A stretch of DNA of 64,000 nt from Ichthyophis bannanicus (lineage: Eukaryota > Chordata > Amphibia > Gymnophiona > Ichthyophiidae): contig CM066039.1 in NCBI GenBank assembly GCA_033557465.1, positions 394,711,440 through 394,775,439 on the forward strand, given 5' to 3'. The translations under genes and the position numbers were made by a program. Shown here piece by piece: positions 1 through 11,202 of the stretch. The notes beneath the pieces were generated by a model, which was given only the letters and a program-made list of their open reading frames with translations, searched no databases and had not been told where the DNA came from. The first letter of the stretch is position 1. The number at the start of each line of letters is the position of its first letter.

Positions 1-473
1 CCACCCAAGCCGATGACTCGAATCCATCGTAGGCGGCTCGGGAGAGGTATTTTGAGCAGTCTGCCGATGGACCTCAACAGAGTACTGAACCTATTGAGGG
101 GCTTGCCTTCGAGGCCCACGGAGAAACCTCCGAGCTCCTTGTATGCCATGTATAGTTGGTATGCTTCAATGTGACAAGATAGCATGGAGTCTTGGTAGGC
201 CTTGTGGCCCAAAGCATCAAGGGCTCTTGACTCTCGGCCAGGAGGGACCGATGAGTGTGATTTCGGGTTCTTCTGTTTCCTCATGGCCGACTCCACCACC
301 ATAGAGGTGTGGGGAAGTTGGGTCTTTCTAAACCCCGGGCCACGCTGTACCTTGTACATAGTATCAATGCACTTGCTTATGATGGGGACCGAGGCAGGTG
401 TCTCCCACATGCAGAGCAGCAGCCGAGACAGAATGGGAGGGACCAGAACAGTGAGAGATTCCCTAGGTGGCTA

Positions 474-779
474 CTAGTACTGAAGAATATCTAGTTCTTC
501 AACTCGAGGGTCCTCCTCGGCCTGAGTGGCCAGGTTAAGAGCCCGTGCCATATCCCAGATAAACACCAGGAAGGAGGTGTCCTCGGGTGGCGATCGCTGC
601 TGGAACGCGGGCGGGGAGAGGTCCGACAGAAGGTCCCATTGAGTATGGGTTTCCAGGGAGGTGTCCCCATCGGACTCCCAATCCGAGAACTCGGTTGAGG
701 AGTCAGAGCTGGGCAGATCATCCTGTATGGTGGCCGGGGCCCTTTTGGAGCCAGAGGCCCTGGAAGATCTTGCCTCCAA
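474..779 (-). pseudogene. DIRS gag-like ORF1, C-terminal acidic segment
   Basis: About 100 codons, acidic and serine-rich, ending in a segment with 'PPEDTSFLVFIWDMA' and 'EEDPRVEELDIL'. The region 58260-58390 of the second DIRS copy carries the same nucleotide motifs on the same strand ('ctagctcctccgcccgaggg' corresponds to 'ctagttcttcaactcgaggg' here). This is the central gag region of vertebrate DIRS elements. It is out of frame with the N-terminal piece at 956-1438, showing decay. Confidence 0.55.
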
Positions 780-955
780 GGAACGGGAGGGCGAGTGAGA
801 CGGACGTTGAGGACCCTCATGAGGCCCGTGGCTCTTGGGGGTTTCCTGGACTTATTTTGGTGTCCCATGTGAGGGACCCATGGTTTTTGGGAACGAGCCA
901 GCAAAGCTGGATGTGAGCGCCTGCGACGCCGACCCCGGAGTCACTGGGTGGGGTG

Positions 956-1438
956 TCAAGAAGGAGAGGGGGTCCTCAACGGGATAGCCCTCAGGAGATA
1001 GGGTGCCATCGCCGGAGCCCTCTGTATCCATGCGGGGTACCTTGCGGGGCCATTCCTTGTCTGACTCTCGGGAACACTGAAGGGGGCTAAGCGACCGAGC
1101 ACGGGAGCCCTAAACAGCGACTTTGAGGCCTTCTTCTTGCGCTGCTCCACCTCAGGGGATCCCTGGTTGGAGTGCCGCTGAAAGCGCGGGGCCGAAGAGG
1201 GGGACCCCACTGGGGGAGAGACGACCGAGGGTGCCACCAGGGATTCCGAGGAGGCCTTTCGAAAAATGTCTTTGGACTTCTGCTTATGACTGAGCAGGGC
1301 CTTAATGGACATTTTCTTACAGAGCGAACAGAGCTCCGGATCATGATCAGCTACGAGGCACCGCAGACAACAGTCGTGAGTGTCCGTATGTGACATGTTC
1401 CTAGAGCATCTATCACATTGTTTTAAGCCGGTGGCCAT
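956..1438 (-). pseudogene. DIRS gag-like ORF1, N-terminal part
   Basis: A 160-codon open stretch starting with an ATG at 1438. Residues 8-45 hold a Cys/His cluster (CxxC, then H and CxxC, then CxxC) followed by a basic, serine-rich region, the layout seen in DIRS gag N-termini. The copy at 59185-59370 starts the same way (KKCDRC-type motif, DTHD, CLRC). The frame is lost before the downstream gag segment at 474-779, so a frameshift lies between them. The cluster presumably binds nucleic acid; this is inferred from the family, not shown. The stretch is shorter than an intact gag would be. Confidence 0.65.
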
Positions 1439-1690
1439 AGGGGCAAAAATGGCCCCCGCGAAGTCAAAGACCCACGGAGTCAGCAGTTAGGGAAAGAAAA
1501 GGGCGCAAAGCCCGTTAGCAAAAAAGGTGAAGAAAAAACTGTCGCCAAACAGCTCTAAGAAGGTAGAGCAGGGGAAGGACGGGTAGAGGACCAGTGCAAC
1601 CGGAAAATAGAAGGCCAGTAGGCCAAAAACGAAAGACTTTTTCTGAGGACGTGTGTCCGAAGGGCTTCGCGGAAAAAGGGAGATTGAGCA

Positions 1691-1843
1691 AGATGGCACC
1701 CTTGGGCGGGAAGAGGACCATGCATGCGTGGCAGCAATCCCAAAGGCTTTCTTTGAAAGCTGGGGAATTGCTCCGCATGGACTCCGTCGGTGCCGACGTC
1801 ACTCATAAGTGAGGACTAACTTCCTGCTTGTTCCTGGAGAAAA
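1691..1843 (-). repeat. DIRS inverted terminal repeat (5' end of element)
   Basis: The segment from 'gagcaagatggcacccttgg' to 'ttcctggaga' is matched in inverted orientation at the other end of the second DIRS copy (53943-54120) and in direct orientation at its 5' end (59580-59700). The last 35 bases (1809-1843) are the near-perfect reverse complement of 54262-54297, the internal complementary region of the second copy, as expected for DIRS replication. Confidence 0.7.
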
Positions 1844-2341
1844 ATATGTATACGCTAGAGAAGAGGAAGGACAAGGGAGATATGATCAGACCTTTAAATA
1901 CTTAAAGATTATTAATGAACAAACAAACCTTTTTCAAAGATGTGGAAGCTGTCAAACTAGAGGGCATAATATGAAGCTGCAAGGGGGTAAACTGAAAGGC
2001 AACATCAGGAAATACTTTTTCACTGAAAGGGTGGTGGATGCTTGGAATACCCTCCTGATGGAAGTGGTGGGGGCAAATACAGTGACAGAATTCAAAATGG
2101 CATGGGACAGACACAGTGGATCCCTTTATAATAGGAAAAAATCAAGATAAACTCAACTATTTCTTATATTTCAACAAATAGGGGTCACTTACACGGAGCG
2201 GCGGGTTCACCCCTAAACAAAGACATGGGAAGGAGTGGCCTGCACAGAGCGGCAGGTGCACCTACTCTTGCCACCTTACTGGGCAGACTAGTTGGATCAT
2301 ACTGGTCTTTATTTGCAGTGATATACTACGTTACTATGTTA
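1844..2341 (+). mobile_element. CR1/L3-type LINE, 5'-truncated 3' end
   Basis: Encodes the last ~95 residues of a CR1-type ORF2, with the typical tail motif (FTERVVDAWNTL, then TEFKMAWDRH). A 3' UTR follows, ending in 'tactacgttactatgttag', the 8-bp terminal repeat typical of CR1. The same UTR subfamily recurs at 15668-16190. 5' truncation is the usual result of target-primed reverse transcription. One residue in the usual WNSLP position is changed to TL. Confidence 0.75.
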
Positions 2342-2344
2342 GAC

Positions 2345-3140
2345 AAGGAAAAACAAGTGGCAAATGTACAAATACATTGGGAAATACAGACTGTTACTCC
2401 AGGAACCTTTTGTCGATCAAGAATGGACACATGAATGGTTAAGGCGAAGTGAACTGAAACTGAAGGAGGAGAGGTTGATCGTTGTTGCCCAGGACAGCGG
2501 CTTACGGGCAAGATGGCTTACAGCGGGCATTGAAAAACTGGCGAAATAGACATATGTCGATTCTGTGGGAAAGAGCTGGAAACAGTGACTCTCCTCTTAG
2601 CTGGCTGTGAAGTTCTCATTGCAGAAAATGTCTATACAGAAATGCACAATAAAGTAGGGCGCCTTATCCATTGGAAACTCTGTAAACACTACATCACTGT
2701 ACCTGAAAAGCACTGGGATCATGATCCTCAGATAATTACAGAGAGTGAGGAGGTTACGATCACCTGGGATACTCCCATTCTGAGGTGTCATTTCCAAGCA
2801 ACTACTCTGTGAATGACCTTGAGAGGGAGAAAATCTTCAAGTACCAAGAAATGCTGTCAGAGACCCAGAAAATGTTGCAGAAAGATACTGAGTTATTTCC
2901 TATAGTGTTGGGTGCCACAGGCTTAATTAAGAGGAATTTCCAAGCACACCTTGATAAATTACCCATACACGTAACATCTTACGAACTCCAGAGGGAGGCT
3001 CTCTTTGGCACAATGCAAATATTATGCCGAGCATTAGTGGTAAATTTGAGAGACTGAGCTCACACTGCACATACCCTGTCTTAGAAGTGAGGTTCATGAC
3101 TGTCCTGGTCCATTTGGAGGAACTCCCCTGATAGAAAGAC
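2345..3140 (+). mobile_element. RLE-type LINE (R2/R4/Hero-like), C-terminal endonuclease end, copy A
   Basis: Broken frames encode a segment ending in an EKI.KYQEM...MLQKD...PIVLGATG block and a final ALFGTMQILCRAL tail. These are hallmarks of the C-terminus of early-branching LINEs that carry a restriction-like endonuclease. A second copy lies at 25181-26060 on the other strand and shares both the coding part and about 80 bases of 3' UTR. Stops and frameshifts at about 2550-2590 and 2810 kill the frame. Exact clade is uncertain: R4/Dong, Hero or NeSL are all possible. Confidence 0.6.
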
Positions 3141-4236
3141 AGTGTTAAAGTGGCTTCAGGAGAAGCTCCATAGAGAGCAATGTGAGCACTTAGTAACATG
3201 TGCCTGCCGGGGGAGGGGGGGGACATACGTTTGTCTTTAGGATGGAGAAGTGAGGGGGAATTGGCTTATTCTCTTCTTGTCCTGGCTACATGGAGAAACT
3301 CAGCTCAGCTCTCTTCTGCTTCACTTTAGTAACTAGTCAGTCGGGAAAGTGAGCCCAGCTTGTGGAGACAGATTCCAGGATATGGGTCTTTACCGTTAGC
3401 CGAAATCTTGGAAATCCTGCAGTTGCGCTCCCCTGGCATCAAGGAACTGATCCACGATTGTAGTGTGTGTGGATGTCCAGGGGAGCAGTTTACTGATTTC
3501 ACATCTTGTTCTGGCAAGCTGGAAACTGTTCATTGCCAGTAGAAGACCTCTGTGTCTTTTTTTCCTTTTGGTCTGTACGGACCTCCAGGCAAAGCTGGGG
3601 GATCACACTGAATCTTTGGTAAGGAGATTTGTGCATATGTTTTGATGGACTGTTTAAGAATAGTGATTTTGTTTTAAGATGCGGTTCTATGCTTTGATCT
3701 TTTTGAAAGTAAAGCTGTTTCTTGATACCGTATAATGTTCCCCACCAGTGTGCCTGAAGCATGTCTGAACTCTGCATGGGGGAGTCTAGCTCATACCTCC
3801 TGAAAAAGAAATAATAGGATAGAGGAACCGGCCTCTGGGTTCACACCAAAATAAACAAATAAAGCTCTCTCTCTCTATAAATAAGACTGGAATTTATTGA
3901 GGTGCAGAAATAGAGGAAAATACCTCAGAAGTTACAGCAGTCAGTATTATCATCTCATACCATGATGTCATTTCCCATTCACTGGACATAAAAACCTCCA
4001 TTAAATAGCTTCAATTTTCATGAATCTGTCAACAATCATATGAAGCTTTATCAAAATATCATGACAGAAAGGCTTTACTTATCTTTAATCAAACATATGT
4101 AAATCCACTTAATAGAGGCCTTTGTTTTATTACATGTACTTTTTTATGCTTTTATGTCAACTCTTCTGCCAAACCTCCCTGCAAAAATGAGAAAGAAGAT
4201 CTACAGTACGTGTATAAGCCTGTGTCTAGCTAGGCC
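3141..4236. other. No recognisable feature
   Basis: No coding motif, repeat end or RNA gene recognised in this 1.1 kb. It holds a short run of 'ctctctctctct' at about 3866 and AT-rich sequence from 3880 to 4200. Open frames here are short and look random. Confidence 0.5.
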
Positions 4237-4610
4237 TTGAGGAGTGGCCTAGTAGCTGGGGCAAGTTAGCTCAGGTCAGCAGGCCAGGGAGAGGACAGCA
4301 ACCTTGGGCCAGAAGGACGGGGGTTTCTAGTCCCACAGGGGCTCCTTGTGGCCTTAGGCAGGCCACTTAACCCTCTGCTGCCTCAGTTCCCCCTAGATGT
4401 ATCCCATGTCTACAATACTGTGTCATCTATCTTGACTAGACTGTAAGCTCTGATGAGCAGGGACCGTCTTACATGTGTCTGTGCAGTGCTGTGTACATCT
4501 TGTAGCGCTATACCAAACAGTTTGTTATGGTCATTTTGTTGTATGTAAACCGCGCTGACAATAGTGCGGTATATAAGAAATTGTAATAAATAAAAATAAT
4601 AATAAATAAT
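4237..4610 (+). mobile_element. tRNA-derived SINE with L2-like 3' part
   Basis: Head 'gaggagtggcctagtagctg' matches a tRNA-type A box. A tRNA-unrelated body follows ('ctagtcccacaggggctcct', 'ccacttaaccctctgctgcc'). The 3' part contains 'actgtaagctctgatgagca', the conserved L2 3'-end motif also seen at 9764 and 11005. The tail 'gtaaaccgcgctgac...gcggtatataag' plus AATAA repeats is shared with LINE tails elsewhere in the window. The B box is degraded. Confidence 0.7.
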
Positions 4611-5140
4611 ATACAAATGCTCAGTAGTAGTAAAATGCAAGTGTCGCCATAAAGACACAACTCGCAGCTGGTGTGTTGGCAGTGGACAGATTGAGAAGAG
4701 CCATAAGGAAGCCCCTGGTGACACTTTGCCAGAGAGTTGGAGTGTAAAGCAGTGTGTGTATTTTGTAGGACTGGGTCCATCATCTGTTCAGCTTAATCCA
4801 GAGAAAACCACGATCCTACAGAGAGAGAGCTCAACAGATTTTAGGTGTGTTTTGCTAGGGCAAGATCCCCTACTAGGAATATTATCTCTGTCCGCCTGTC
4901 CCTCAGTGGTAGGCGTAAGGTGCACCGAAGTGACCATTCAATGCTGCATTTAAGGCAGGGCAGAAAGTGGGAGTTTTGCTACCAGATGGTCTCCCTGGAT
5001 TCCCTCTCTGCCAGCTCTATGGCAGTGTAGGATGTAGGAGGAGAGCAGCCCCATCACTGTGCCTAGTGCATATTTATTTATTTATTAGTATGTAGCTCAT
5101 GCCTTGGGTTACATTTTATCAGTCTCTAGAAGGGAAGTGC
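4611..5140. other. No recognisable gene
   Basis: About 530 bases with no element I can name. There is an ATTT-rich patch at 5070-5090. The small open frames at 4726-5030 have no recognisable motif. Confidence 0.45.
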
Positions 5141-5144
5141 ATCT

Positions 5145-5760
5145 CTGAGCAATGCTTGTACCACAACTCGCCCCCAACACCGCTGCCCGCATGATCCACG
5201 GAGCACCCAGAACCGATCACATCTCACCCATACTGAAACACCTCCACTGGCTCCCACTCCCCACCGGAATACAGTACAAATCCCTCCTAATAATCTTCAA
5301 AGCCATCAACAATCTCTCCTCTGCCTACCTCCGCACACTGCTACATCCTCGCTCATCAACCAGACCTACAAGAACATCCACGGCTAACACCCGTGCAATA
5401 CCAGCCGAGAAACCAAGAAACAACCAACGAGCCTGCCCGAGATCGTTCCAACTCTATGCTCCCTCCCTCTGGAACTCCTCCCAGACGACATCACAAACTC
5501 CGTCGAACTCTCGAACTTCAGAAAACTACTAAAGCCCATTCGTTTGTAAAGAACTTTGCAAATGTTGCATAACCCCTTCCCCAACCCTATATGTAAGAAA
5601 CACACAATCACCTGCATGTAAATAGTTACAATTTCAAGTTATTGTACATAGTTCGAAGTTCTATGTAAATCCAGCTAAAAGTTGTTCCTTGTACACCGCT
5701 TTGACCCGGTGAGAAGTGGTATAGAAGTCTAGCTAAATGAATAAATAAATACCATGAACC
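5145..5760 (+). mobile_element. L2-type LINE, ORF2 C-terminus and 3' tail
   Basis: Encodes the typical L2-group C-terminal signature: an AARMIHGAPRTDHISPILKH block, then LHWLP, then a WNSSQTT-like LWN motif before the stop near 5530. The 3' UTR contains 'acaccgctttgacccggtga' and ends in (AATA)n at 5740-5755, the stem-like tail shared by L2 LINEs and by SINEs that borrow their machinery. 5'-truncated. Confidence 0.7.
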
Positions 5761-6420
5761 TTCCCACTTGCTCTTATTTCCATCAGTAGTAGTGGTAGAT
5801 TGTCCTTTACTAGTAACAGTCAAGTTGGTTTAATTTGTTTCCTGACTTATTATTGTTTTCTGATGCATTTATATTTTTACTGCTTTGTTTGTATTTTACC
5901 TTTTAATGATGTAGTGGAAAAGGCCCATTAAGAAATGAAGGGTTGAGACAGTCTCTGTAGGCTTTCATCAGGACTGTGTCCTTCCTATGGCTATTTTCCT
6001 GTCCTCACGGTGCCTATTCCAGCTGCTTCAGCCACAGTAAGGCACACGGCAATCCTGCTGCAGACTGGCCCAGTGCAGGTGACCCACCTTTAGGCGCTGG
6101 AGGTGATAGGAGCAGTCGCAACAGGAGCGAGACGAGTCGGGAGTTTTCAGTTTGTCTGTGAATGGAAAGCAAGTGATCATCAAAGGAGTTTGCAGCCACC
6201 TGGCATGTCCCAGGGTAAAGCAGTGTTTATGCACAAAAAAGACTTTTATAAAATCGCGTTCCCTGATATATGCATGAACTTATGCACATACAACCTGTTT
6301 GCAGACAAGTCTATCTGAGTTGAGCAGATCTGTCCCCTGGGGCGAGCTTGGGGAGGGGCTAGTGTTTACACCCATACGTTCCAAAATATGCATGTATGCA
6401 CATAAGGGCTTATTTTAAAA
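5761..6420. other. No recognisable feature
   Basis: About 660 bases without a named element. Open frames on both strands at 5976-6318 overlap each other and show no motif. Confidence 0.45.
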
Positions 6421-6424
6421 GTGC

Positions 6425-7060
6425 TATTCACAATTTTGATGTCTGCAAACGGGTATGGAGACGTCCAAATCACAGAGACATCTCCAGAGCCATTTGAGAA
6501 GCTGGATCTGTGAATGTCCCCAGTGCAAGGATGTCCAAGTCTGAATGAGGGTGTGGCGGAGGCGTGGCCTAAGAACCCGGACATGCCCGCCTGATCTCAG
6601 AAATGCTCTGGATGTCCCAAATAGCATCTAAAGTTACACCTGCTCCAGGTATGAACAGACATCTGCAAAGTTCTTGTTTTGTCAGGCAAACATCTGGAAA
6701 GTGTGGAGAAGGAGCTTCACTTCTACCCCCCTGTACTTTACACTATGTCAACGAACACTGACGGCATGGGGGCTCATATTTTCATTTTGCTATGTCGCTG
6801 GACGTCCCCTTATGTTCGCTTGCCTGAGATGGATGTTCCTGACCCAAGCATCCCTAATGGGGACATCCATGTTGCCACCTGCATTCACATCCATGTTGGG
6901 GGCATCAATGTTCCTGAAATCAGCTGGAGACAGACGTTCCTGGGGTTTTCTTCATGTTGTGCCCTGGATATCCTTTCTCAAACCCCCCTCATACTATAAA
7001 CTGGGAGTGTTGTATGCGCTAAAGAGCTGGTATCAATGGGCATGGATACTTTCTGTGGGA
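6425..7060. repeat. Unclassified dispersed repeat
   Basis: Rich in reiterated 'gacgtcc/ggatgtcc/gacatcca' words. Contains 'gtggcggaggcgtggcctaa', a word shared (diverged) with 42345-42370 ('gtggtggaggcgtgactggg'). The start 'gagacgtccaaatcacagag' resembles 42285-42310 and 44655-44700. I read these as three diverged copies of one family. Ends and class are unknown. Confidence 0.35.
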
Positions 7061-7182
7061 TAATTTTCAAAGGGAAAGTAGGTGCATGCTTTCCCTCTGA
7101 TGGTCTGATCCAAAATTACTGCCTGTGTCTGCTGGCAGCTGGTTGCAGCGCAGTCTCATGGTCTTGCCACCTCTAGCACGAT

Positions 7183-7335
7183 GCTTCCCGACTCTAGCCA
7201 GCCAGCTTTTCCCGACGGGCATACGTTGCAGATCCATGCTATGCAAAGCTATCTCATGCATATTCATTGTGGTAATCCTGAGAGCCCCTTTCGCCAGGAG
7301 AGGGGGGGGGGGAAGCATGGCCCTGTCACACTCTT
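7183..7335. mobile_element. Palindromic hAT-like MITE, family P1, degraded copy
   Basis: Carries the family core 'ctatctcatgcatattcatt' followed by 'gtggtaatcctgagag', but the left arm is eroded. Better copies lie at 11203, 24133 and 63806. A run of eleven G at about 7303 sits in the right flank. Confidence 0.5.
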
Positions 7336-8507
7336 GTGTTTTAGAAATTGCTTTGGATTGCACTTTTGTTCAAGGAAGGCGACCTGTAAGTGCAATGTAA
7401 CGTAGCATGTCACAAGGACAAAAAGAACACAATGATTAAAACAATGAAGGCACTGGTTAAATGTTATGTTATCTTTCCCCTATTCTAACCATTAGGTTCA
7501 ATCCTAAGCATAAGCCTGGTTGCTCTTTGGATCCAGCGTCACTCAAGAGTTTCATCATTTTTACATTTGCCTCCTCCACAAGATGAGTTACCAGATTTTT
7601 CAGGAACACAAAATTTAAAGCCATCAGTTTTGCTGCCCCATGTCATTCAATAATAAACCACAGGATGCATGGCAATATTCTTTCAAATCTGAGAAATGCC
7701 CACACATCCCAACTTTCAGTGTCCCAGCAATACTTCTAAGACACCTCATACTGCAAGAGCAGATAACATATATCACAAAGATTGCAGTGCAATTAATATA
7801 GAAACGGATTTGAATGTCTTCACTACAAATGTTACAAGGAAGTATTTAGAACAGATGTGTTTGGAGTCACATGGAATAATGTGAATTCTTATCGCACTTT
7901 TTCTACAGTCAGGATCCCGACACACTTTTGATGTCCAGTCACTGAAGTCCTTACAATGTCTACTTGTTATCCATTTTTGTAGGTGGGTGTTGTGATAAAA
8001 TGTACAAAGGAAATGCTAACTATTTCTATTTCTCTTGAAGGTAATGGATGGTGAATCTCTGACGATGTCCCTCAAAATTGGATGGTTGAAGACTATTTCA
8101 GAGTTTGTTAAGAGTCTACTCTGCTGAAACAGTTTAATGTAGTAATAAATCTAAGCTTGGTAAAGTTGGATTATTTTCATTTAGCATTAAATAAAGTATT
8201 CTCCTCTTCTATTCCTCAGCATGGCTCTATAGTTCTTATCTTCTGGTTTCTGATCAGATCGATATTTGCATGTGGAGGTGCTGCCTTAGTTTGGGCTTAT
8301 ACTAAATGTCTAGATCGTTTGCATAGCGGCTGAAGGTGTCCACGCTCCACATAGTCTCCTCCTTCCACCTCTTTGCTATACAGACAGCATTAGGCAGGTT
8401 AGAGGGATTTTTGGTCTGGCACGTCCGTATGCTTTTTAAAATCAATGGATAGCTGATTTGTATGCTTTCTGGCCACTGGTAGGCATATTAGCCCTTTTCA
8501 AAATTGT
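7336..8507. other. No recognisable feature
   Basis: About 1.2 kb with no coding motif, repeat end or tandem array that I can identify. Ordinary AT-rich sequence. Confidence 0.45.
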
Positions 8508-8580
8508 CCCGTTATTTTTATTTATTTATTTATTTATGGGGTTGCTTGGTATACTGCATTAAGCGGTTTACAATAAAAGG
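8508..8580 (-). repeat. 3' tail of a SINE/L2 element, minus orientation
   Basis: 'ttatttatttatttatttat' followed by 'atactgcattaagcggttta' is the reverse complement of the GTAAACCGC...GTATA...(AATA)n tail seen on SINEs and L2 copies in this window. Only the tail is recognisable. Confidence 0.55.
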
Positions 8581-8627
8581 ACTGCCAGAAAAGGAAAAGA
8601 ATGCTACAAAACTAATATTTCATTTAA

Positions 8628-8827
8628 GGCTGCCAGCTGGCTCCAGACGCGCTCAACAAGCTTGATCCAGTCCTGGGTTTACTCCATTGCATGCAGGGAT
8701 ATGTAGTTCTGATTTCTCTATTGCACTCCATAGGAAATGCAAGACTACAAGTCTCTGCATGCAATGGGGTAAACCCAGAACTGGATCAAGCTTGTTGGGT
8801 GCATCTGGAGCCAGTTGGCAACCCTAA
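8628..8827. mobile_element. Palindromic MITE, family P2
   Basis: About 200 bp folding back on itself. The left arm (8628-8715, 'ctgccagctggctccagacg') pairs with the right arm (8740-8827, 'catctggagccagttggcaa') at roughly 90% identity around a 25-base centre. Terminal bases AGGCTGCC / GGCAACCCT form short inverted ends. Fold-back structure and size fit a non-autonomous DNA transposon. I could not read a convincing target duplication. Confidence 0.6.
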
Positions 8828-9129
8828 TTTTCACTTCATTTGGGTGACTAAATACTGACTGTAGAAAGAAAGAAAAAGTGACCACAGAGAAGGCAGTGGA
8901 GTGACTGAATTCTCCCCCATTTCCCACATGAGCCTGAAGGTAAGTGGTGAGTCTTTCCCTTCATTTAACAGCCCTCTGGATATAGGCTTTCAAAAAAAAT
9001 GGTACCCAAAGGGGCCTTACCCAAGGTTCTCCAACTGCTGCTCAGAGAGGTTACTAGGCTTTACTGCTGTCATACTCTGAAACAGAGAGAAAGGAATTGA
9101 AAATGAGCACATAGGACAGCTTCCTGTTC

Positions 9130-9345
9130 CTTTAGCGCAGGAGTATAATTTTATAACAAGGCGCTTAAGGTTTGGAGATTAAGAAAGGGTCTGTTTTATA
9201 ATGATGCATAGGTGCCTACATGTCTTATAAAATACTAGCAGGAAGCCTTTGGAAGTGATGTCAACATCTGCTTGAGAGTAGGCATAAGTATTAGCGCATA
9301 TTTACTACAATAAATGCATAAATCACAATTCCATCCATTGTCCTC
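9130..9345. repeat. Unclassified dispersed repeat (shared with 41805-42090)
   Basis: 'aatgcataaatcacaattcc' at 9313 matches 'aatgcataaatcacagctct' at 41945. Both sit after a stretch rich in 'cttataaaat' words, suggesting an old MITE family. Ends not determined. The flanks 8828-9130 and 9346-9374 show nothing recognisable. Confidence 0.35.
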
Positions 9346-9744
9346 CCCTTAGCAGAACTATTCAACCTAGTACGTGACTGTGATTTTAGTAGGACCAGCA
9401 GAAGAAAGAAAGTGATAGTGCCTCTGTATAAGTCTCTGGTGCAACCTCATTTGGAGTATTGTGTGCAAAAACAGGATGGAGTCAGTACAGAGGGTGGCTA
9501 CTAAAATGGTTAGTGGTCTTCATTATAAAGCATATGGGACAGACTTAAAGATCTCAATATGTATACGTTAGAGGAAAGGCAGGATAGGGGCGATATGATA
9601 AAAATGTTTAAATACCTCCGTGGTATAAATGCACAGGGAGAGAGCCTCTTCCAGCTGAAGGTCATAAGATGAACGTGAAAGAGGATAGACTCAGGAGACA
9701 TCTGAGGAAATATTTCCCAGAGGAGGTGGTGGAGACAGAACTTT

Positions 9745-9868
9745 ATCTGTGTTTGTCTTGATTAGATTGTAAGCTCTGATGAGCAGGGACTGTCTCTTAC
9801 ATCTATAGGTACAGCGCTGCATGCGTCTAGTAGGGCTATAAAAATGCTCAGTAGTAGTAAGTAGTAGT
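9745..9868 (+). repeat. L2-type 3' tail insertion
   Basis: 'gattgtaagctctgatgagc' 'agggactgtctcttacatct', then 'tatagg..cagcgctgc', ending in an (AGT)n run at 9846-9868. This is the conserved L2 3'-end motif. It interrupts the CR1 copy around it. Confidence 0.6.
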
Positions 9869-9944
9869 ATCTGAACTCAAGAACGTGTGTGACAAGTACA
9901 GAGAAGAAAGGATTACAGAGCTTAGTAGTGTCCATCCATTAGAT

Positions 9945-10190
9945 GAACTAGGCAGCCACTAGGGTGGCGCAGCAGCACACATGATTGGTCACGCCACCTC
10001 CCACCCAGCTGCCGCTGATTCCGTCTCAGAAGGGGGAGGCAGGCAGGCACCGGCAGCGACAGTATTTCCAAAAGCGGCAGCTTGTTTGCCACCACTTTCT
10101 CACCCGTAGCTGCTGGTGGGGTGGGGGGGGGGCCGGGTGGCAAGGCCGGGGTTTCTGACTAGGGCGGCAGAAACCTTTGGACCGACCCTG
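9945..10190. mobile_element. hAT-like MITE fragment
   Basis: The right end 'cctttggaccgaccctg' has the CAGGGTCGG terminus (reverse complement) common in hAT MITEs. GC-rich, with runs of G at 10120-10133. The left terminus is not recognisable, so this copy is truncated or diverged. It splits a CR1 3' end. Confidence 0.4.
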
Positions 10191-10250
10191 GTCCTATAGA
10201 TGGACAGACGGGATGACTGTATAGTCTTTATCTGCAGTCATTTTCTGTTC

Positions 10251-10989
10251 CTGAAGTCTGCAGTTACACACAGCTTTCTGTAGGTGGTGCTCTTTGCTCA
10301 CTCTAGTTGATTGACCCTTTTCCTTGAAAGGAACTAGGACCAAGCATCAGTTTCAGAAACCTGATGGGGAAGATATTTAAAGTAGCAGCTCAAAGAAAAT
10401 ATTTTAAAATAAGTTAGTTTAGGAATTGAAAAATATACAGATAAAAACCTTTAACAATCTATTTGTTAATTCATATGTTTATTTAATACCTTTTAAATGC
10501 AAATCCGTATATGAAATATTAGTAGATCAGGGAGAGGGGGCATGTCAGATGGCTGCAGGTGGTGTGCTTTGTGCTCGCTTTGTGTTCTGTTGGTGTATGG
10601 GGAAGGCAAAGCTATGACGCTGGAGCCCAAAGCTCGACGGACCGGCGGGTTACAGCAGTCACACAGGTCCTGGACTCCACTGCCGTTCGTGCTAGTGAAA
10701 GAGCGACTCTGGTTGAACTTTCTGCTATGGTCAGTGATGCTCAAGGCAAAGGAGAAACGTGGACGAGAGTGCCGAGGTCGAGGGATCCGCTAAGGCACAG
10801 TGACAGATGCTCAACCTGTCTGGCAAAGGGCAGAGGGCAGTCGCTGGTCCTTTGGTCCTCTTCAGACCCAGGCTAAAGTCCACTCTTTACGGTTGCTTTT
10901 AGATTCTAATGTCTTATTCTCCTGTTTACCATCTGCTGTGTTTTATCATTTACCTCAAAAAGCGAACCCAGTCCCGTTTGTTCTTTTGG
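10251..10989. other. No recognisable feature
   Basis: About 740 bases. Overlapping open frames at 10426-10876 on both strands have no recognisable motif and no codon pattern I would trust. Confidence 0.45.
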
Positions 10990-11100
10990 TATGTCTGCAC
11001 TAGACTGTAAGCTCTGTGAATCAGGGACTCTCTCTTATGAGTACATATACAGCGCTGTGTATGCCTTGTAGCACTATACGCAGTAATAGCAGTGGTAGCC
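10990..11100 (+). repeat. L2-type 3' tail
   Basis: 'gactgtaagctctgtgaatc' 'agggactctctcttatgagt' 'acatatacagcgctgtgtat' is the L2 3' motif, ending in a degraded AGT-rich tail ('agtaatagcagtggtag'). Confidence 0.55.
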
Positions 11101-11202
11101 CTGACGTCCAGGTGAAAGCCGATGGATCCAGCATTCCAAGGGCGCAGCTCCCTAAGGTAATTTCCTAGCAGGTGCCAAATATTGATTCATGCAGTTTACT
11201 TA

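Larger units (their letters stand above)
1..1843 (-). mobile_element. DIRS-type retrotransposon, 5' end, truncated by window edge
   Basis: Minus-strand element whose 5' inverted terminal repeat lies at 1691-1843 and whose gag remnants run leftwards. The rest (RT, RNase H, recombinase) would lie left of base 1. It is a sister of the copy at 53943-59700: both share the gag Cys/His cluster, the stretch 'gctttctttgaaagctgggg' near the 5' end, and the terminal repeat. DIRS elements carry a tyrosine recombinase instead of an integrase and insert without target duplication; none is visible here. The outer end abuts a CR1 fragment that starts at about 1844. Gag frames are broken, so the copy is dead. 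Confidence 0.75.
9375..10250 (+). mobile_element. CR1-type LINE 3' region with nested insertions
   Basis: Three collinear blocks of a CR1 end: 9375-9735 (LYKSLVQPHLEYCV-like start through FRGIN), 9870-9940 (ELKNVCDKYR-like), and 10192-10250 (UTR 'tagatggacagacgggatga' with 'tctttatctgcagtcatttt'). Between them lie an L2-type tail (9745-9868) and a hAT-like piece (9945-10190). Several stops and small deletions show an old copy. Confidence 0.65.
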
